DNA of 64,000 nt from Mucilaginibacter sp. dw_454 (GTDB lineage Bacteria > Bacteroidota > Bacteroidia > Sphingobacteriales > Sphingobacteriaceae): contig NZ_JAAVVB010000006.1 of NCBI RefSeq assembly GCF_018449775.1, positions 186,001 to 250,000 of the forward strand, read 5' to 3'. The notes beneath the pieces were generated by a model. The model ran no database searches, had not been told where the DNA came from, and worked only from the letters and a program-made list of their open reading frames with translations. A program made the translations under genes and the position numbers. Positions 33,763-42,801 of this stretch are shown here, one piece after another (position 1 is the stretch's first letter; each line of letters begins with the position of its first letter).

Positions 33763-33951
33763 TTAAGCTAATTTTACATTTACCGCGTTAAGGCCTTTTC
33801 TGCCTTGTTGTGGCTCGTAAGTCACTTCGTCGTTCTCGCGAACTTTGTCGATTAAACCTGATACGTGTACAAAGATCTCTTCGCCACTTTCAGTTTTGAT
33901 GAAGCCGAAGCCTTTAGAGTCATTAAAAAATTTTACTGTTCCTGTTGCCAT
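33763..33951 (-). CDS. Cold shock protein (CspA family)
   Basis: 62 aa from ATG 33951: MATGTVKFFNDSKGFGFIKT, then EEIFVHVSGL and a VTYEPQQGRKG strand. The RNP1 (KGFGFI) and RNP2 (VFVHVS-like) nucleic-acid-binding motifs are intact. It binds single-stranded RNA or DNA as an RNA chaperone. A longer in-frame start would add 19 hydrophobic residues with no family support. It is a single-gene unit with its own terminator. Confidence 0.96.
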   Translation of the reverse strand: MATGTVKFFNDSKGFGFIKTESGEEIFVHVSGLIDKVRENDEVTYEPQQGRKGLNAVNVKLA

Positions 33952-34027
33952 TATAAAAAAATATTGAATTAAATTACTGCAAGGTATACTAAAATATTTA
34001 ATATTCAATACCCACGAAGCTTTTTCG

Positions 34028-34444
34028 TTATTTTTTATTGTTTAATGACACCGTGATATTGGGATTAATAACTTGCAGGTCAACAATAAATTGGGCCTTA
34101 TTGGGTGGCGAGATCACTACACTATCGTAAGTGTTATAAAATATTTCAATTCTGTCCATAGACCAAGCAGGGGCACTCCACATGGTGTTTGTTTCGGCTA
34201 CAGATTTTATTTTAGCAATATCAATGTCCGTATTAACAAAAAAGCCCGAGCGCACATTAAGCATATTGCCGTTTATGGTGTAATAAGTGGTACGAAACAG
34301 ATACGTTGTAAAACCGGCGATCAGTAAAATAATGAACAATGCAAACCAATCATCATTTATAATGTCAAGCGCACAAATGCCCAGAAATATTGGCAGTGCG
34401 GGTAAAATGATTACAAGTCCGATTTTTGACCTATAGGTTGTCAT
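34028..34444 (-). CDS. PH-domain-like membrane protein (bPH_6 type)
   Basis: 138 aa from ATG 34444. Two hydrophobic segments (about 8-28 and 32-50) precede a soluble domain with YYTINGNMLNVRSGFF, IDIAKIKSVAETNTMWSAPAWSMDRIEIFYN and VVISPPNKAQFIVDLQVINP, which fits bacterial PH-like domains of the YcxB/YvbH type. Function unknown; membrane-attached and facing the cytosol is likely. It is divergent from the methyltransferase gene at 34499 with only 54 bp between. Confidence 0.75.
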   Translation of the reverse strand: MTTYRSKIGLVIILPALPIFLGICALDIINDDWFALFIILLIAGFTTYLFRTTYYTINGNMLNVRSGFFVNTDIDIAKIKSVAETNTMWSAPAWSMDRIEIFYNTYDSVVISPPNKAQFIVDLQVINPNITVSLNNKK

Positions 34445-34498
34445 GATGTAAGTTTCAAGGTAATTATAAGTTAGACAAAAAAAACGCACTTTTGTAAC

Positions 34499-35212
34499 AT
34501 GCCTTTAGGAACTCTTTTTTTAATACCCGTACCGCTTGCAGAAGATGCCGCGGCCAAAACATTTACTCCATATTTGGTTGATACCATTAATCATATCAAA
34601 GAATATATCGTTGAGAACGAGAAAACTGCCCGCCGTTTCCTGAAAGAAGCTGGATTGAAAACCCCGCAAAGCGAATTGGTTATGCATGACTACGGTAAAC
34701 ATAATCGTACTAATAGCCTCAAACCGTTTTTTGTTGGTTTACAGTCTGGTAAAGATGTCGGGCTAATGAGCGAGGCCGGCTGCCCGGGCATAGCCGATCC
34801 CGGAGCAGATATTGTAGCCGAAGCGCACAAGCGTGGGATAAAAGTAGTACCCTTAGTTGGCCCTAACTCTATTTTGCTGGCGCTGATGGCATCCGGGTTT
34901 AACGGACAGAGTTTTGCCTTTCAGGGCTATTTGCCTATCGATAAAGCGGATAGAAGCAAACGTATTCGGGAACTGGAAGGCCTGTCAGACAGATTGAATC
35001 AAACCCAGATATTTATCGAAACACCTTTTCGTAATAACCCTTTGTTGGAAGAGATCTTGAAAACCGGGGATAATAAAACCAAACTTTGTATAGCCAGCAA
35101 TCTTACCTCGGCGGATGAGTTTGTGCAAACCAAAACCATAGCCGAGTGGCGCACACAGGTACCTGATCTGCATAAAAAGCCAACTATTTTCTTGTTATCG
35201 CGTTCTTTATAG
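34499..35212 (+). CDS. SAM-dependent methyltransferase of the tetrapyrrole methylase / RsmI type
   Basis: 237 aa. GTLFLIPVPL at the start, GLMSEAGCPGIADPGADIV and LVGPNSILLALMASGF in the middle, and QIFIETPFRNNPLLEEIL are the RsmI-family landmarks. RsmI makes 2'-O-methylcytidine in 16S rRNA; this shorter form is common in Bacteroidota and its target is less certain. The stop TAG is directly followed by the GTG of the monooxygenase gene, so translation is coupled. Confidence 0.85.
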   Translation: MPLGTLFLIPVPLAEDAAAKTFTPYLVDTINHIKEYIVENEKTARRFLKEAGLKTPQSELVMHDYGKHNRTNSLKPFFVGLQSGKDVGLMSEAGCPGIADPGADIVAEAHKRGIKVVPLVGPNSILLALMASGFNGQSFAFQGYLPIDKADRSKRIRELEGLSDRLNQTQIFIETPFRNNPLLEEILKTGDNKTKLCIASNLTSADEFVQTKTIAEWRTQVPDLHKKPTIFLLSRSL

Positions 35213-36820
35213 GTGATCAGTCAGCAGCATACCCAGGTTTTAATTGTCGGTGCAGGGCCTTCGGGGCTTATGATGGCGGCACAATTATTGCGTAATGGTG
35301 TGCAGCCTGTAATTATTGATATTAAACAAGGGCCAACCAACCAGTCGAAGGCGCTGGCGGTACAAGCCCGCTCGCTGGAAATATACAGGCAGTTGGGTAT
35401 TGTCGACCGCGCGTTACATGACGGTAAGCGGGCAGGCGGCATGGTACTTAATCAGGACGGTAAAGAAGTAGCGTCACTTTCATTGATAGATGAGGGCGAG
35501 CGGCGAACACTTTTCCCATTCGTTTTTCTATATCAGCAAAGCAAAAATGAGCGATTGCTGCTTGATTTTCTGACACTGAACTGTTGCCCGGTTTATTGGG
35601 ACACTACACTGGTATCGTTAAAACAAAACGGACAACAGGTAGAGGTAGAATTGCAATCGGGCACTGATATCACCACCTTTAACTGCGACTATGTAGTTGG
35701 TGCCGATGGCGCACACAGCACTGTACGCAAGCAATTAAATATTCCTTTTACCGGAGATACTTATGCAAACGAGTTTTTCCTTGCCGACCTGGAATTGGAT
35801 AATGAGGAGTTAACAGACACGCAGGTACAATTGTATCGGGCTAGGGGAGCCATGTCGGCATTCTTTCCCTTGCCTGAACATAACGGTTATCGCGTCATAG
35901 GAAACCTCACTAAAGACAAGGAAGGGAAGTTCAATCTGCAACTTGAAGAGGTGTTACCGCATTTAAAAGCCATAACCGGGATAGATATCAAGGTAGTGCA
36001 TGAGCATTGGTTCACCACCTATAAACTGCATCATCGCATGGCCGATAAGTTTAGATTGCAGAATTGTTTTTTAATAGGTGATGCAGCGCATATCCATTCG
36101 CCGGTTGGCGGCCAGGGTATGAATACCGGCCTGCAGGACGCTTATAATTTAGGTTGGAAACTGGCGGGTGTGGTAAATGGCCAGCTAAAGGAAACTATTT
36201 TAAACAGCTACGCTGCCGAACGTATGCCTGTCGCCAAAGAGTTGTTAGCTACTACCGATCGACTTTTTAAGACTATTATATCAGCCAACTGGTTCTGGGT
36301 GTTCTTTAATAAATGGATAATGCCGTGGGGACTAAAATTCTTTTGGAAGAATGATACCCTGCGCGCTGTGTTCTTTAAGCGGTTATCGCAGATCGGTATC
36401 TCTTATCGCGACAGCAAAATAAACTTACATTTAAGCAGCGCGAAAAATATCAAAGCCGGCGATAGACTACCTTACCTGAAAGTCTTCGACGAAAAGAAAG
36501 AAGTAGAAACCGATTTGCACGAATGGTGCAGTAAGCCCGGCTTTACACTAATTGTATTAGGGAAGCTAAAAGAGCTCGACCTGTTTACGCTGGCCAAATG
36601 GATCACACAAAATTATACCGGCACGCTTAACTTTTTTTACCTGCCGCCATCAGCTAAAAACAATCACGTGTTTCAACAATTTGAAATCACCGGGGGTAAA
36701 ATGAAAGCCTTGATTGTACGGCCCGATATGCATATCGGTTTAATTAATGACGTAGTAGATATTGAGATAATGGATAACTACCTGAATAATGTTGTAGGGC
36801 TTGCTAAAGCCGCTATATAG
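35213..36820 (+). CDS. FAD-dependent aromatic hydroxylase-like monooxygenase
   Basis: 535 aa, GTG start immediately after the upstream TAG. The FAD domain has VLIVGAGPSGLMMAA, YVVGADGAHSTVRKQL and LIGDAAHIHSPVGGQGMNTG, the three motifs of class A flavoprotein monooxygenases (PF01494). The C-terminal 170 residues look like the thioredoxin-like tail of phenol hydroxylase-type enzymes. It should hydroxylate an aromatic or polyketide-like compound with NAD(P)H. The substrate cannot be read, and the pairing with an RsmI-like gene is not explained by pathway logic. Confidence 0.85.
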   Translation: MISQQHTQVLIVGAGPSGLMMAAQLLRNGVQPVIIDIKQGPTNQSKALAVQARSLEIYRQLGIVDRALHDGKRAGGMVLNQDGKEVASLSLIDEGERRTLFPFVFLYQQSKNERLLLDFLTLNCCPVYWDTTLVSLKQNGQQVEVELQSGTDITTFNCDYVVGADGAHSTVRKQLNIPFTGDTYANEFFLADLELDNEELTDTQVQLYRARGAMSAFFPLPEHNGYRVIGNLTKDKEGKFNLQLEEVLPHLKAITGIDIKVVHEHWFTTYKLHHRMADKFRLQNCFLIGDAAHIHSPVGGQGMNTGLQDAYNLGWKLAGVVNGQLKETILNSYAAERMPVAKELLATTDRLFKTIISANWFWVFFNKWIMPWGLKFFWKNDTLRAVFFKRLSQIGISYRDSKINLHLSSAKNIKAGDRLPYLKVFDEKKEVETDLHEWCSKPGFTLIVLGKLKELDLFTLAKWITQNYTGTLNFFYLPPSAKNNHVFQQFEITGGKMKALIVRPDMHIGLINDVVDIEIMDNYLNNVVGLAKAAI

Positions 36821-36825
36821 CGCTT

Positions 36826-37425
36826 CTAACCGTGAATGGTTTCAGATTTGCCGTAGTTCTTCACTACATCAGCCTCATAGGCTAAAAACTCTTTCCAGCG
36901 TTTGTCTACATCAATAGTAACCGCATGTTTTTTAGCCAGGTTAATAAACATGGCGTAGTGCGTAGCCTCACTGATCATTAGCTCATGATAAAACTCAGAA
37001 AGTTCTTTGTCATTTATATTTTCTGACAGCACCTTAAACCGCTCACAACTGCGCGCTTCAATCATTGCCGAAAATAATAAACGGTCAACCAATTGCGCCT
37101 CGCGGCCGCCACCTATGATGATAAATTTGCGTAGCTCATTCACATAGTCATCCTTACGCTCTTTGCCCAATACAAAACCGCGTTTCAGGATAATCTCATG
37201 CACGCGTTTAAAATGATCCATCTCTTCCTGCACCAGGTCGATCATTTGCGCTACCAAGTCGCTCAAGTTTGGATTTTGCACAATGAGGGTTATGCCGTTA
37301 GTAGCCGCCTTCTGTTCGCAATAGGCGTGGTCTATCAATAGCTCTTCGATATTGCTTTCCACTACATTCTTTACCCAGGTTGGGTCGGTAGGTAGCTGCA
37401 GTTTTAAGATGGTTTTTTCGCTCAC
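36826..37425 (-). CDS. miaE: tRNA-(ms2io6A)-hydroxylase
   Basis: 199 aa, ferritin-like diiron protein. Metal ligands are recognisable as VQEEMDHFKRVH and ISEATHYAMF together with EELLIDHAYCEQKAA and IEARSCERF. MiaE hydroxylates the isopentenyl group of the modified adenosine at position 37 of some tRNAs. It stands alone, convergent with the monooxygenase gene (5 bp between stops). Confidence 0.93.
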   Translation of the reverse strand: MSEKTILKLQLPTDPTWVKNVVESNIEELLIDHAYCEQKAATNGITLIVQNPNLSDLVAQMIDLVQEEMDHFKRVHEIILKRGFVLGKERKDDYVNELRKFIIIGGGREAQLVDRLLFSAMIEARSCERFKVLSENINDKELSEFYHELMISEATHYAMFINLAKKHAVTIDVDKRWKEFLAYEADVVKNYGKSETIHG

Positions 37426-37469
37426 GGGGCAAAGATAAAGGTTAGTCCGTAAAGGATACTTTATTATTT

Positions 37470-37550
37470 GTCATTGCGAGCGTAGCGTGGCAATCGCAAG
37501 GAGAAAGTTTGAACGCGTGCGATTGCTTCGTCGTTCCTCCTCGCAATGAC
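37470..37550. repeat. REP-like palindrome, copy
   Basis: GTCATTGCGAGCGTAGCGTG and right arm GATTGCTTCGTCGTTCCTCC, then TCGCAATGAC. The right arm departs from the exact palindrome, as in the copy at 40692. It lies between nadD (stop at 37564) and miaE (start 37425). Confidence 0.85.
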
Positions 37551-37563
37551 AACTTGTGAATGA

Positions 37564-38139
37564 TTACGACTTATACAAACTCTTACTCTCAATAAATTTC
37601 AAAACCGGGTCTGGCACAAAAAATTGTACATTCTTTTTCTCGGCGATAGATTTACGGATAAAAGTTGCCGATAGCTCCATCTGCGGTGTCATGGTAATGG
37701 TTACCGCCGGGTGCGATGCCAGTTCGGCATTTTCATAGCCGGGGCGTGGATAAACAAAGATCTGGTAGTCGCGCAGAATGAGTTTATAGTTTTTCCATTT
37801 TGGTAAGCTCACCAAATTGTCAGAACCCATAATGAGCGCAAACTCGTGCTGTGGATATTTTTCTTTTAAATGGGTAAGCGTATCAATAGTGTATGATGGC
37901 TGCGGTAATTTAAGCTCTACGTCGCTTACTTCAATATTTTGGGCGTTATCTGTAGCCAGCCGCGCCATTTCAAGACGATCGTAAGTATTGATTAGATCAC
38001 TATATTTTTTAAGCGGATTTTGGGGCGACACTACCAGCCATACTTTATCCAGCGCGGTATGATTGGCCAGGTAATTAGCTATGATAAGGTGGCCGATATG
38101 GATGGGATTAAATGAACCAAAAAGTAATCCGATTTTCAT
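37564..38139 (-). CDS. nadD: Nicotinate-nucleotide adenylyltransferase
   Basis: 191 aa nucleotidyltransferase with GSFNPIHIGHLIIAN (HxGH site) at the start and SATFIRKSI (SxTxxR) near the C-terminus. It makes deamido-NAD from nicotinate mononucleotide and ATP. It is downstream of gmk (131-bp gap) and yicC on the same strand, the usual order in this group. Confidence 0.95.
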   Translation of the reverse strand: MKIGLLFGSFNPIHIGHLIIANYLANHTALDKVWLVVSPQNPLKKYSDLINTYDRLEMARLATDNAQNIEVSDVELKLPQPSYTIDTLTHLKEKYPQHEFALIMGSDNLVSLPKWKNYKLILRDYQIFVYPRPGYENAELASHPAVTITMTPQMELSATFIRKSIAEKKNVQFFVPDPVLKFIESKSLYKS

Positions 38140-38270
38140 TTCAATTTTTGCAGTCGAGGGTTACCTATTGACAAATTTAACCGGTGTCAATTTCCGGGGA
38201 GTTAATAGCTTATCAAGCAATTTTAAACAACATCAGCAGGAAATATGATCCTGAAGATGCAGACTGCAAA

Positions 38271-38843
38271 TTATTTCGCTAAGAAATTCTTCACCAACTG
38301 CTCAGCTTCTGCACATGCCGTCTGAAGATCGTGATTTTTGAGGATAATATCAAATTTGGGCGCGTAATTCAGCTCTTTTTCAGCTTTGGCAAAACGTTCC
38401 TTCAATTTATCCTCACTATCAGTACCGCGGCCGGTTAAACGTTGCTTCAATACTTCTAATGATGGCGGCTGAACAAATATGCCCAGGGCCTGTCCATCGT
38501 ACTTACGTTTAAGGTGAAGGCCACCTTCAACGTCGATATCAAATATTACGGTTTTGCCTCTTTTCCAGATCCGTTCAATCTCCGTACGCAAGGTGCCATA
38601 AAAGGTGCCCGAGTATACTTCTTCAAACTCGACAAATTGTTTTTTGGCTATGCGGTGTAAAAATTCTTCTTTGCTGATAAAGTAATATGATTTGTCGGCC
38701 TGTTCATCGCCGCGTGGCGGGCGGGTGGTGGCCGATATGGAAAACTCCAGCTCAGGAAATTTGGTAAGCAAGTGCTTAACTATGGTAGTTTTACCGGCTC
38801 CTGACGGTGCAGAAAATATGACGAGTTTCCCGTTTCGGCTCAT
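38271..38843 (-). CDS. gmk: Guanylate kinase
   Basis: About 190 aa from ATG 38843 (MSRNGKLVIFSAPSGAGKTT). The P-loop is SGAGKTT; ISATTRPPRGDE and VIFDIDVEGGLHLK are the GMP-binding and lid motifs. It phosphorylates GMP to GDP. An upstream in-frame start (38864) lies in a short repeated ATGGTTCATGG-type tract and is less likely. Confidence 0.96.
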   Translation of the reverse strand: MSRNGKLVIFSAPSGAGKTTIVKHLLTKFPELEFSISATTRPPRGDEQADKSYYFISKEEFLHRIAKKQFVEFEEVYSGTFYGTLRTEIERIWKRGKTVIFDIDVEGGLHLKRKYDGQALGIFVQPPSLEVLKQRLTGRGTDSEDKLKERFAKAEKELNYAPKFDIILKNHDLQTACAEAEQLVKNFLAK

Positions 38844-38916
38844 GGTTAATAGCTCATGGTTCATGGTGTCCCGGCTTAAAGTTCAGCTATGAACTATAAA
38901 CCATCAACTATGAACT

Positions 38917-39795
38917 CTATAATACGTTTAATAGTTGTTCTTTAATTTTCTCCAGCTCTTCTTTCATACCTACTACCAGTTTCTGGATGTTGGCATCATT
39001 AGCTTTTGAGCCCAGGGTATTTATTTCGCGGCCTATTTCCTGAGAGATAAATCCAAGCTTTTTGCCATTAGCATCAGCGTTCTTTAATGTCTCCAAAAAA
39101 TAATCTAAATGCGTTTTTAGGCGTACTTTTTCTTCGGTGATATCCAACTTATCGATGTAATAGATCAGCTCTTGTTCGAAACGGTTTTGATCAATTGCTT
39201 CACGACCGGCAGCCTCTAACAAGAATTGGTTCAGTCTTTCGCGGATAATGGGAACGCGTTTTGGTTCTTCAACCTCAACTAGTTTCAAATTTTGGGCAAT
39301 TATGTCAATGCGGAATCTCAGATCCTGTTCCAGTACACCGCCTTCATCACTTCTAAACTGCTGGAAAGCGGCCATGGCCTGGTTAAAGGTTTTCTCTGCA
39401 ATTTTCCATTCATCTTCAGATAGCGTTTCCTCGTCGTATTTCACCACCTCAGGTAAACCCAGGGCCAGTTGCAGCAGGTTGCCCGCTGGCTCGTTCAGTT
39501 CAATACTAACCGCTTTCAATTGTTCGTAATAGTTTTTTAAAAGTACGGTATCAATACCGGCAGCTTTTACGGGTGCTGTGTTGGCTTGCTCCACATTAAA
39601 GGATAAGTTTACCTTGCCACGTTCAATTTGCTTGCTGCAATCAGTGCGTAGTTGGAACTCTTTTTCGGAGAAGATTTTGGGCAGGCGCAAAGACAGTTCG
39701 AGAAACTTGCTGTTCAGGGATTTGATTTCGACGGTGTATTTTGTATTACCTGAGTCGAAACTGGCAATTCCATATCCTGTCATGGATTTTATCAT
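38917..39795 (-). CDS. YicC/YloC family endoribonuclease
   Basis: 292 aa from ATG 39795 (MIKSMTGYGIAS). Family marks include SLNSKFLELSLRLP, RGKVNLSFNVE, RFEQELIYYIDKLDITEEKVRLKTHLDYF and the end VVGMKEELEKIKEQLLNVL. YicC-type proteins are helical RNA-cleaving enzymes, often described as stress-induced regulators. The gene leads the yicC-gmk-nadD run, gaps of 73 and 131 bp. Confidence 0.93.
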   Translation of the reverse strand: MIKSMTGYGIASFDSGNTKYTVEIKSLNSKFLELSLRLPKIFSEKEFQLRTDCSKQIERGKVNLSFNVEQANTAPVKAAGIDTVLLKNYYEQLKAVSIELNEPAGNLLQLALGLPEVVKYDEETLSEDEWKIAEKTFNQAMAAFQQFRSDEGGVLEQDLRFRIDIIAQNLKLVEVEEPKRVPIIRERLNQFLLEAAGREAIDQNRFEQELIYYIDKLDITEEKVRLKTHLDYFLETLKNADANGKKLGFISQEIGREINTLGSKANDANIQKLVVGMKEELEKIKEQLLNVL

Positions 39796-39918
39796 GCGCA
39801 AAGATAGTTTTTTTTCTTTAGTAGCCGTAAACGGGATATTAAAACAGCTGTAAGTCCGTTAAATAAGCCTAATTAAGCGCTAAAAATTAACATTTTTTTA
39901 CAACCGCGTTTAAATACA

Positions 39919-40680
39919 ATGTTTAGTTTTGTATCCTTGAATAACCCACACACATACCGCCGGCTTAGCATTTTAACTGCTTTTTGTATTTGTTTAACGC
40001 TTAGCGTATTTGCACAGCAAGTTGTAATGGTAAAAGGAGTAATCTTTAAAAAGAACTCGCCCATTACTATTTCCTATGCTGCTGTTAGTAATCTAAGTCG
40101 CAAAAACATTCCGGAAACATTGAGCGATGAATTAGGCAGTTTCCATATCCAGGCAGCCATTGGCGATAGCTTACTTTTTAGAAAAACTGATTATACGGCA
40201 CAAATTATTGTGCTGCAAAATTACTCGAGCCAATCGATTTACCTGCAGCAGATCATTCATCTGAACGAGGTTACGGTAAAAGACGTTAGTAAGAAACAGG
40301 AATTAAACGACGCGCTTGATAACTATAAGAAAAAGGGGCAGTACTATAATCTCGACCCGGGTGTAATGTCTGTTATAACTTCGCCGCTAACGGGTTTGTA
40401 TGAATTGTTTGGTAAAGCCCCGGGGCAGGCACGTAAATTCAGGCAATACTCTAAAGAAGAAATGGAGCACATAGAAATTGCCAAACGCTACAATAAGGTG
40501 TTGGTGAAAAACATCACCAATATGCCCGACGAAGATCTGGAAGACTTTATGTTCAATTTCACTCCTAACGTAGAAGATATCCGCATTTGGAGCGATTATG
40601 ATATTATTAGCTACATTAAAAGATCATATGCTTACTTCAAAGAAAATCGCGGCTCTTTGAAATTGCAGAAGCTAAACTAG
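39919..40680 (+). CDS. Exported protein with a carboxypeptidase-regulatory-like domain
   Basis: 253 aa. An N-terminal segment (LSILTAFCICLTLSVFAQQ, about 16-34) gives a signal peptide. Residues 38-120 read VKGVIFKKNSPITISYAAV, NIPETLSDELGSFHIQAAIGDSLLFRK, the outline of the CarboxypepD_reg-like beta-sandwich. The C-terminal half is acidic and helical (EEMEHIEIAKRYNKVLVKN). Such proteins in Bacteroidota are envelope-located with unknown role. The frame could start slightly later; 39919 is the first ATG. Confidence 0.75.
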   Translation: MFSFVSLNNPHTYRRLSILTAFCICLTLSVFAQQVVMVKGVIFKKNSPITISYAAVSNLSRKNIPETLSDELGSFHIQAAIGDSLLFRKTDYTAQIIVLQNYSSQSIYLQQIIHLNEVTVKDVSKKQELNDALDNYKKKGQYYNLDPGVMSVITSPLTGLYELFGKAPGQARKFRQYSKEEMEHIEIAKRYNKVLVKNITNMPDEDLEDFMFNFTPNVEDIRIWSDYDIISYIKRSYAYFKENRGSLKLQKLN

Positions 40681-40691
40681 CCATCCAATAT

Positions 40692-40766
40692 GTCATTGCG
40701 AGCGGAGCGTGGCAATTGCGAACTTTGCAGCGTGCGATTGCTTCGTCGTTCCGGCCGCGCAATGAC
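40692..40766. repeat. REP-like palindrome, copy
   Basis: GTCATTGCGAGCGGAGCGTG at the left, GATTGCTTCGTCGTTCCGGC and CGCAATGAC at the right. It lies between two convergent genes, 12 bp after the plus-strand stop and 8 bp before the stop of lepB. Confidence 0.85.
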
Positions 40767-40773
40767 AAAGATG

Positions 40774-41877
40774 TTAATTAATCGGCCTTAAAACCCTGTT
40801 CCAACGGATACGGTTAAAAATGTTTTGCGTAGAATCTGTGCTAAAGAAAGTTATCATGGCTTTACCCACAACATGATCTTCTGGCACGTAACCCCAAAAT
40901 CTTGAATCTAACGAGTCATGGCGGTTATCGCCCATCATCCAATAGTAATCCATTTTAAAAGTATAGCTGTCGGCCTTTTTGCCGTTGATCAGGATTTCTT
41001 TGCCATTTACAGCCACTTTATTGTTTTCGTAAACTTCTATAGCACGGCGATATAAAGTGAGCGTAGAATCATTCAGCGGCGTTGTCCAGCCTTTTTTGGG
41101 CAGACGGATAGGGCCGTAGTTATCCAAATTCCATTTAAACTTTTCATTATGCGGGAAGATCTCCGCATCGTACGTACCCGCGGGTGCAATAACCGGAGTG
41201 ATGCTTTTGATGTTTGAATATCCTTTCAATGTAGTTGCTGCGGACTCCGGCATGATCATTTCGAAAGTATCCGGCGCTAATTGCTGTCGGATAGAAATAT
41301 TGAGATCCTGCATTACATCAGGATTAATATTTAATCCCGTAGTCACCACGGTGTACGATGTTTGCTGTTTAGGCGCGTTTGGTGCTTCTTTGCCGTTGAT
41401 GAAAACTTGTCCGTTAACTATGGCCAACAGATCGCCGGGGATCGCCTGGCAGCGTTTAATCAATGTGGTACGTTCATCAACCGGGATATTATATTCAGGG
41501 CCCGCTTCATCAGGTTTATTGAAAACTACGATATCACGGTTTTTGATGTGGCCAAAGCCTGGTAGTCTCAAATACGGTAATTGCAGGGCGTCCCAATAGG
41601 TTTTTATACCATACATAACAGGCTCGGTAAACGGAATAGCCAGTGGTGTGTTAGCCACACGCGGGCCATAATTGATCTTGCTTACAAACAAATAATCGCC
41701 GGTAAGTTCGGTGCCTTCCATAGAGCCTGAAGGGATGGCATATGCCGAGAACAGCAGGCCGCGCACAAAAGTTGCTACCACTACGGCAAAAACTATGGCA
41801 TCAACCCATTCGCGGGTTTTTGACTTTTTGGCTTTTTCTGTTTTGGGATTCCTTTTAAAATTTAGTTTCCAATTCAT
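40774..41877 (-). CDS. lepB: Signal peptidase I
   Basis: 367 aa. One membrane helix (about 25-48) leads to the catalytic Ser52 in YAIPSGSMEGTEL; the catalytic Lys141 is in TTLIKRCQAIPGD; the C-terminal box is MMGDNRHDSLDSRFWG. The usual Pro of the SM-P-T box is Gly here (SMEGTEL). The protein is longer than the E. coli enzyme by insertions between the boxes (about 155-310), as is common in Bacteroidota. It removes signal peptides at the inner membrane. It lies 59 bp after a repeat-rich gene on the same strand. Confidence 0.93.
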   Translation of the reverse strand: MNWKLNFKRNPKTEKAKKSKTREWVDAIVFAVVVATFVRGLLFSAYAIPSGSMEGTELTGDYLFVSKINYGPRVANTPLAIPFTEPVMYGIKTYWDALQLPYLRLPGFGHIKNRDIVVFNKPDEAGPEYNIPVDERTTLIKRCQAIPGDLLAIVNGQVFINGKEAPNAPKQQTSYTVVTTGLNINPDVMQDLNISIRQQLAPDTFEMIMPESAATTLKGYSNIKSITPVIAPAGTYDAEIFPHNEKFKWNLDNYGPIRLPKKGWTTPLNDSTLTLYRRAIEVYENNKVAVNGKEILINGKKADSYTFKMDYYWMMGDNRHDSLDSRFWGYVPEDHVVGKAMITFFSTDSTQNIFNRIRWNRVLRPIN

Positions 41878-41936
41878 GACGCTAAGTTTTTTCTAAAACT
41901 TAGATCCCGGATAAGCAGAATTGTTACAACAAAATT

Positions 41937-42716
41937 TTACTCTTGAGTTGGGGGAGGTGTCTGTTTAGTAACTCCAGCTTTAAAACGTGGGGTGAAGCCG
42001 ATTTTTGGTTTTTCTTCAACAGTTTTTTCTTCTGATGCTATTGGTTCTTCTGGTTTTGTTTCGGCAGGAGTTTCAGCAGCTTTAGTGACACCTGTTTTGA
42101 AGCGAGGTGTGAAACCGATCTTGGGTTTGTCGTCGGCCGTTGGAGTCTCCTCGTTCTTTTCCTCGGGATTTTCAGTTGCAGTGGTTTCCGCAGGTTTAGT
42201 TACGCCTGCCTTAAAACGTGGCGTAAACCCGATCTTGGGTTTGTCTTCAGCAACAGGCGTTTCTTCTTTTTTTCCTTCAGAAGTTTCAGCAGCCTCCTCA
42301 GGTTTAGTTACTCCGGCTTTGAACCGAGGCGTAAAGCCAACTTTTGGTTTCTCTGTTTCGGCTGCCGCCGGATTTGCTGCTACGGGAGTTTCAGGCTTAT
42401 CTTCGACAGGCTTAACAGCAGCCTTGAAGCGTGGTGTAAATCCTACTTTTGGTGCAGGTGTACTTAATTCACTTAGCTCTTCGGTTATCGTTTGTTCGGC
42501 CAGTTGGTTCTCGATTTTAGCCTTTTCGGGTTTTTCTTCAGGCGCCAGATGGAATTGCCTGCGCAGTTTATTGAACCAGTATTTCTTGGTATGGTCGAAA
42601 CTTTTTTCGCCCATTTGCTCAAAGTGCAATTTAAATTCGGCAAACAGCGCCGGCTCGCCTTGTTGAAAGGCTGCCAGGTCAATTCGCTTCTTTTTAAAAA
42701 ACTCTTCGAAAGTCAT
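41937..42716 (-). CDS. Protein with five GFTPRFK repeats and a conserved N-terminal module
   Basis: 259 aa from ATG 42716. Residues 1-57 form a basic, aromatic module (MTFEEFFKKKRIDLAAFQQG, HFEQMGEKSFDHTKKYWFNK). The rest is Pro/Glu/Lys/Ala/Thr-rich and disordered, with GFTPRFK at 92-98, 127-133, 163-169, 201-207 and 240-246, spaced 35-39 residues, each after (K/P)K(I/V) and four of five followed by (A/T)GVTK. The repeats look like linear binding motifs held on flexible linkers. No enzyme is recognised. lepB and a DUF2442 gene lie either side on the same strand. No signal peptide is present. Confidence 0.8.
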   Translation of the reverse strand: MTFEEFFKKKRIDLAAFQQGEPALFAEFKLHFEQMGEKSFDHTKKYWFNKLRRQFHLAPEEKPEKAKIENQLAEQTITEELSELSTPAPKVGFTPRFKAAVKPVEDKPETPVAANPAAAETEKPKVGFTPRFKAGVTKPEEAAETSEGKKEETPVAEDKPKIGFTPRFKAGVTKPAETTATENPEEKNEETPTADDKPKIGFTPRFKTGVTKAAETPAETKPEEPIASEEKTVEEKPKIGFTPRFKAGVTKQTPPPTQE

Positions 42717-42801
42717 TGTTTGTAAGATATAAGAATTAAGAGTCAAGACTTAAATATATCTAACATATATCTTGTTTCTTGACTCTTGTTTCCTGTCTCT
42801 A

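Noticed and set aside
41992-42666. 224-codon plus-strand frame opposite the GFTPRFK protein
   Set aside because: Mirror of the repetitive coding sequence on the minus strand; no independent signal.
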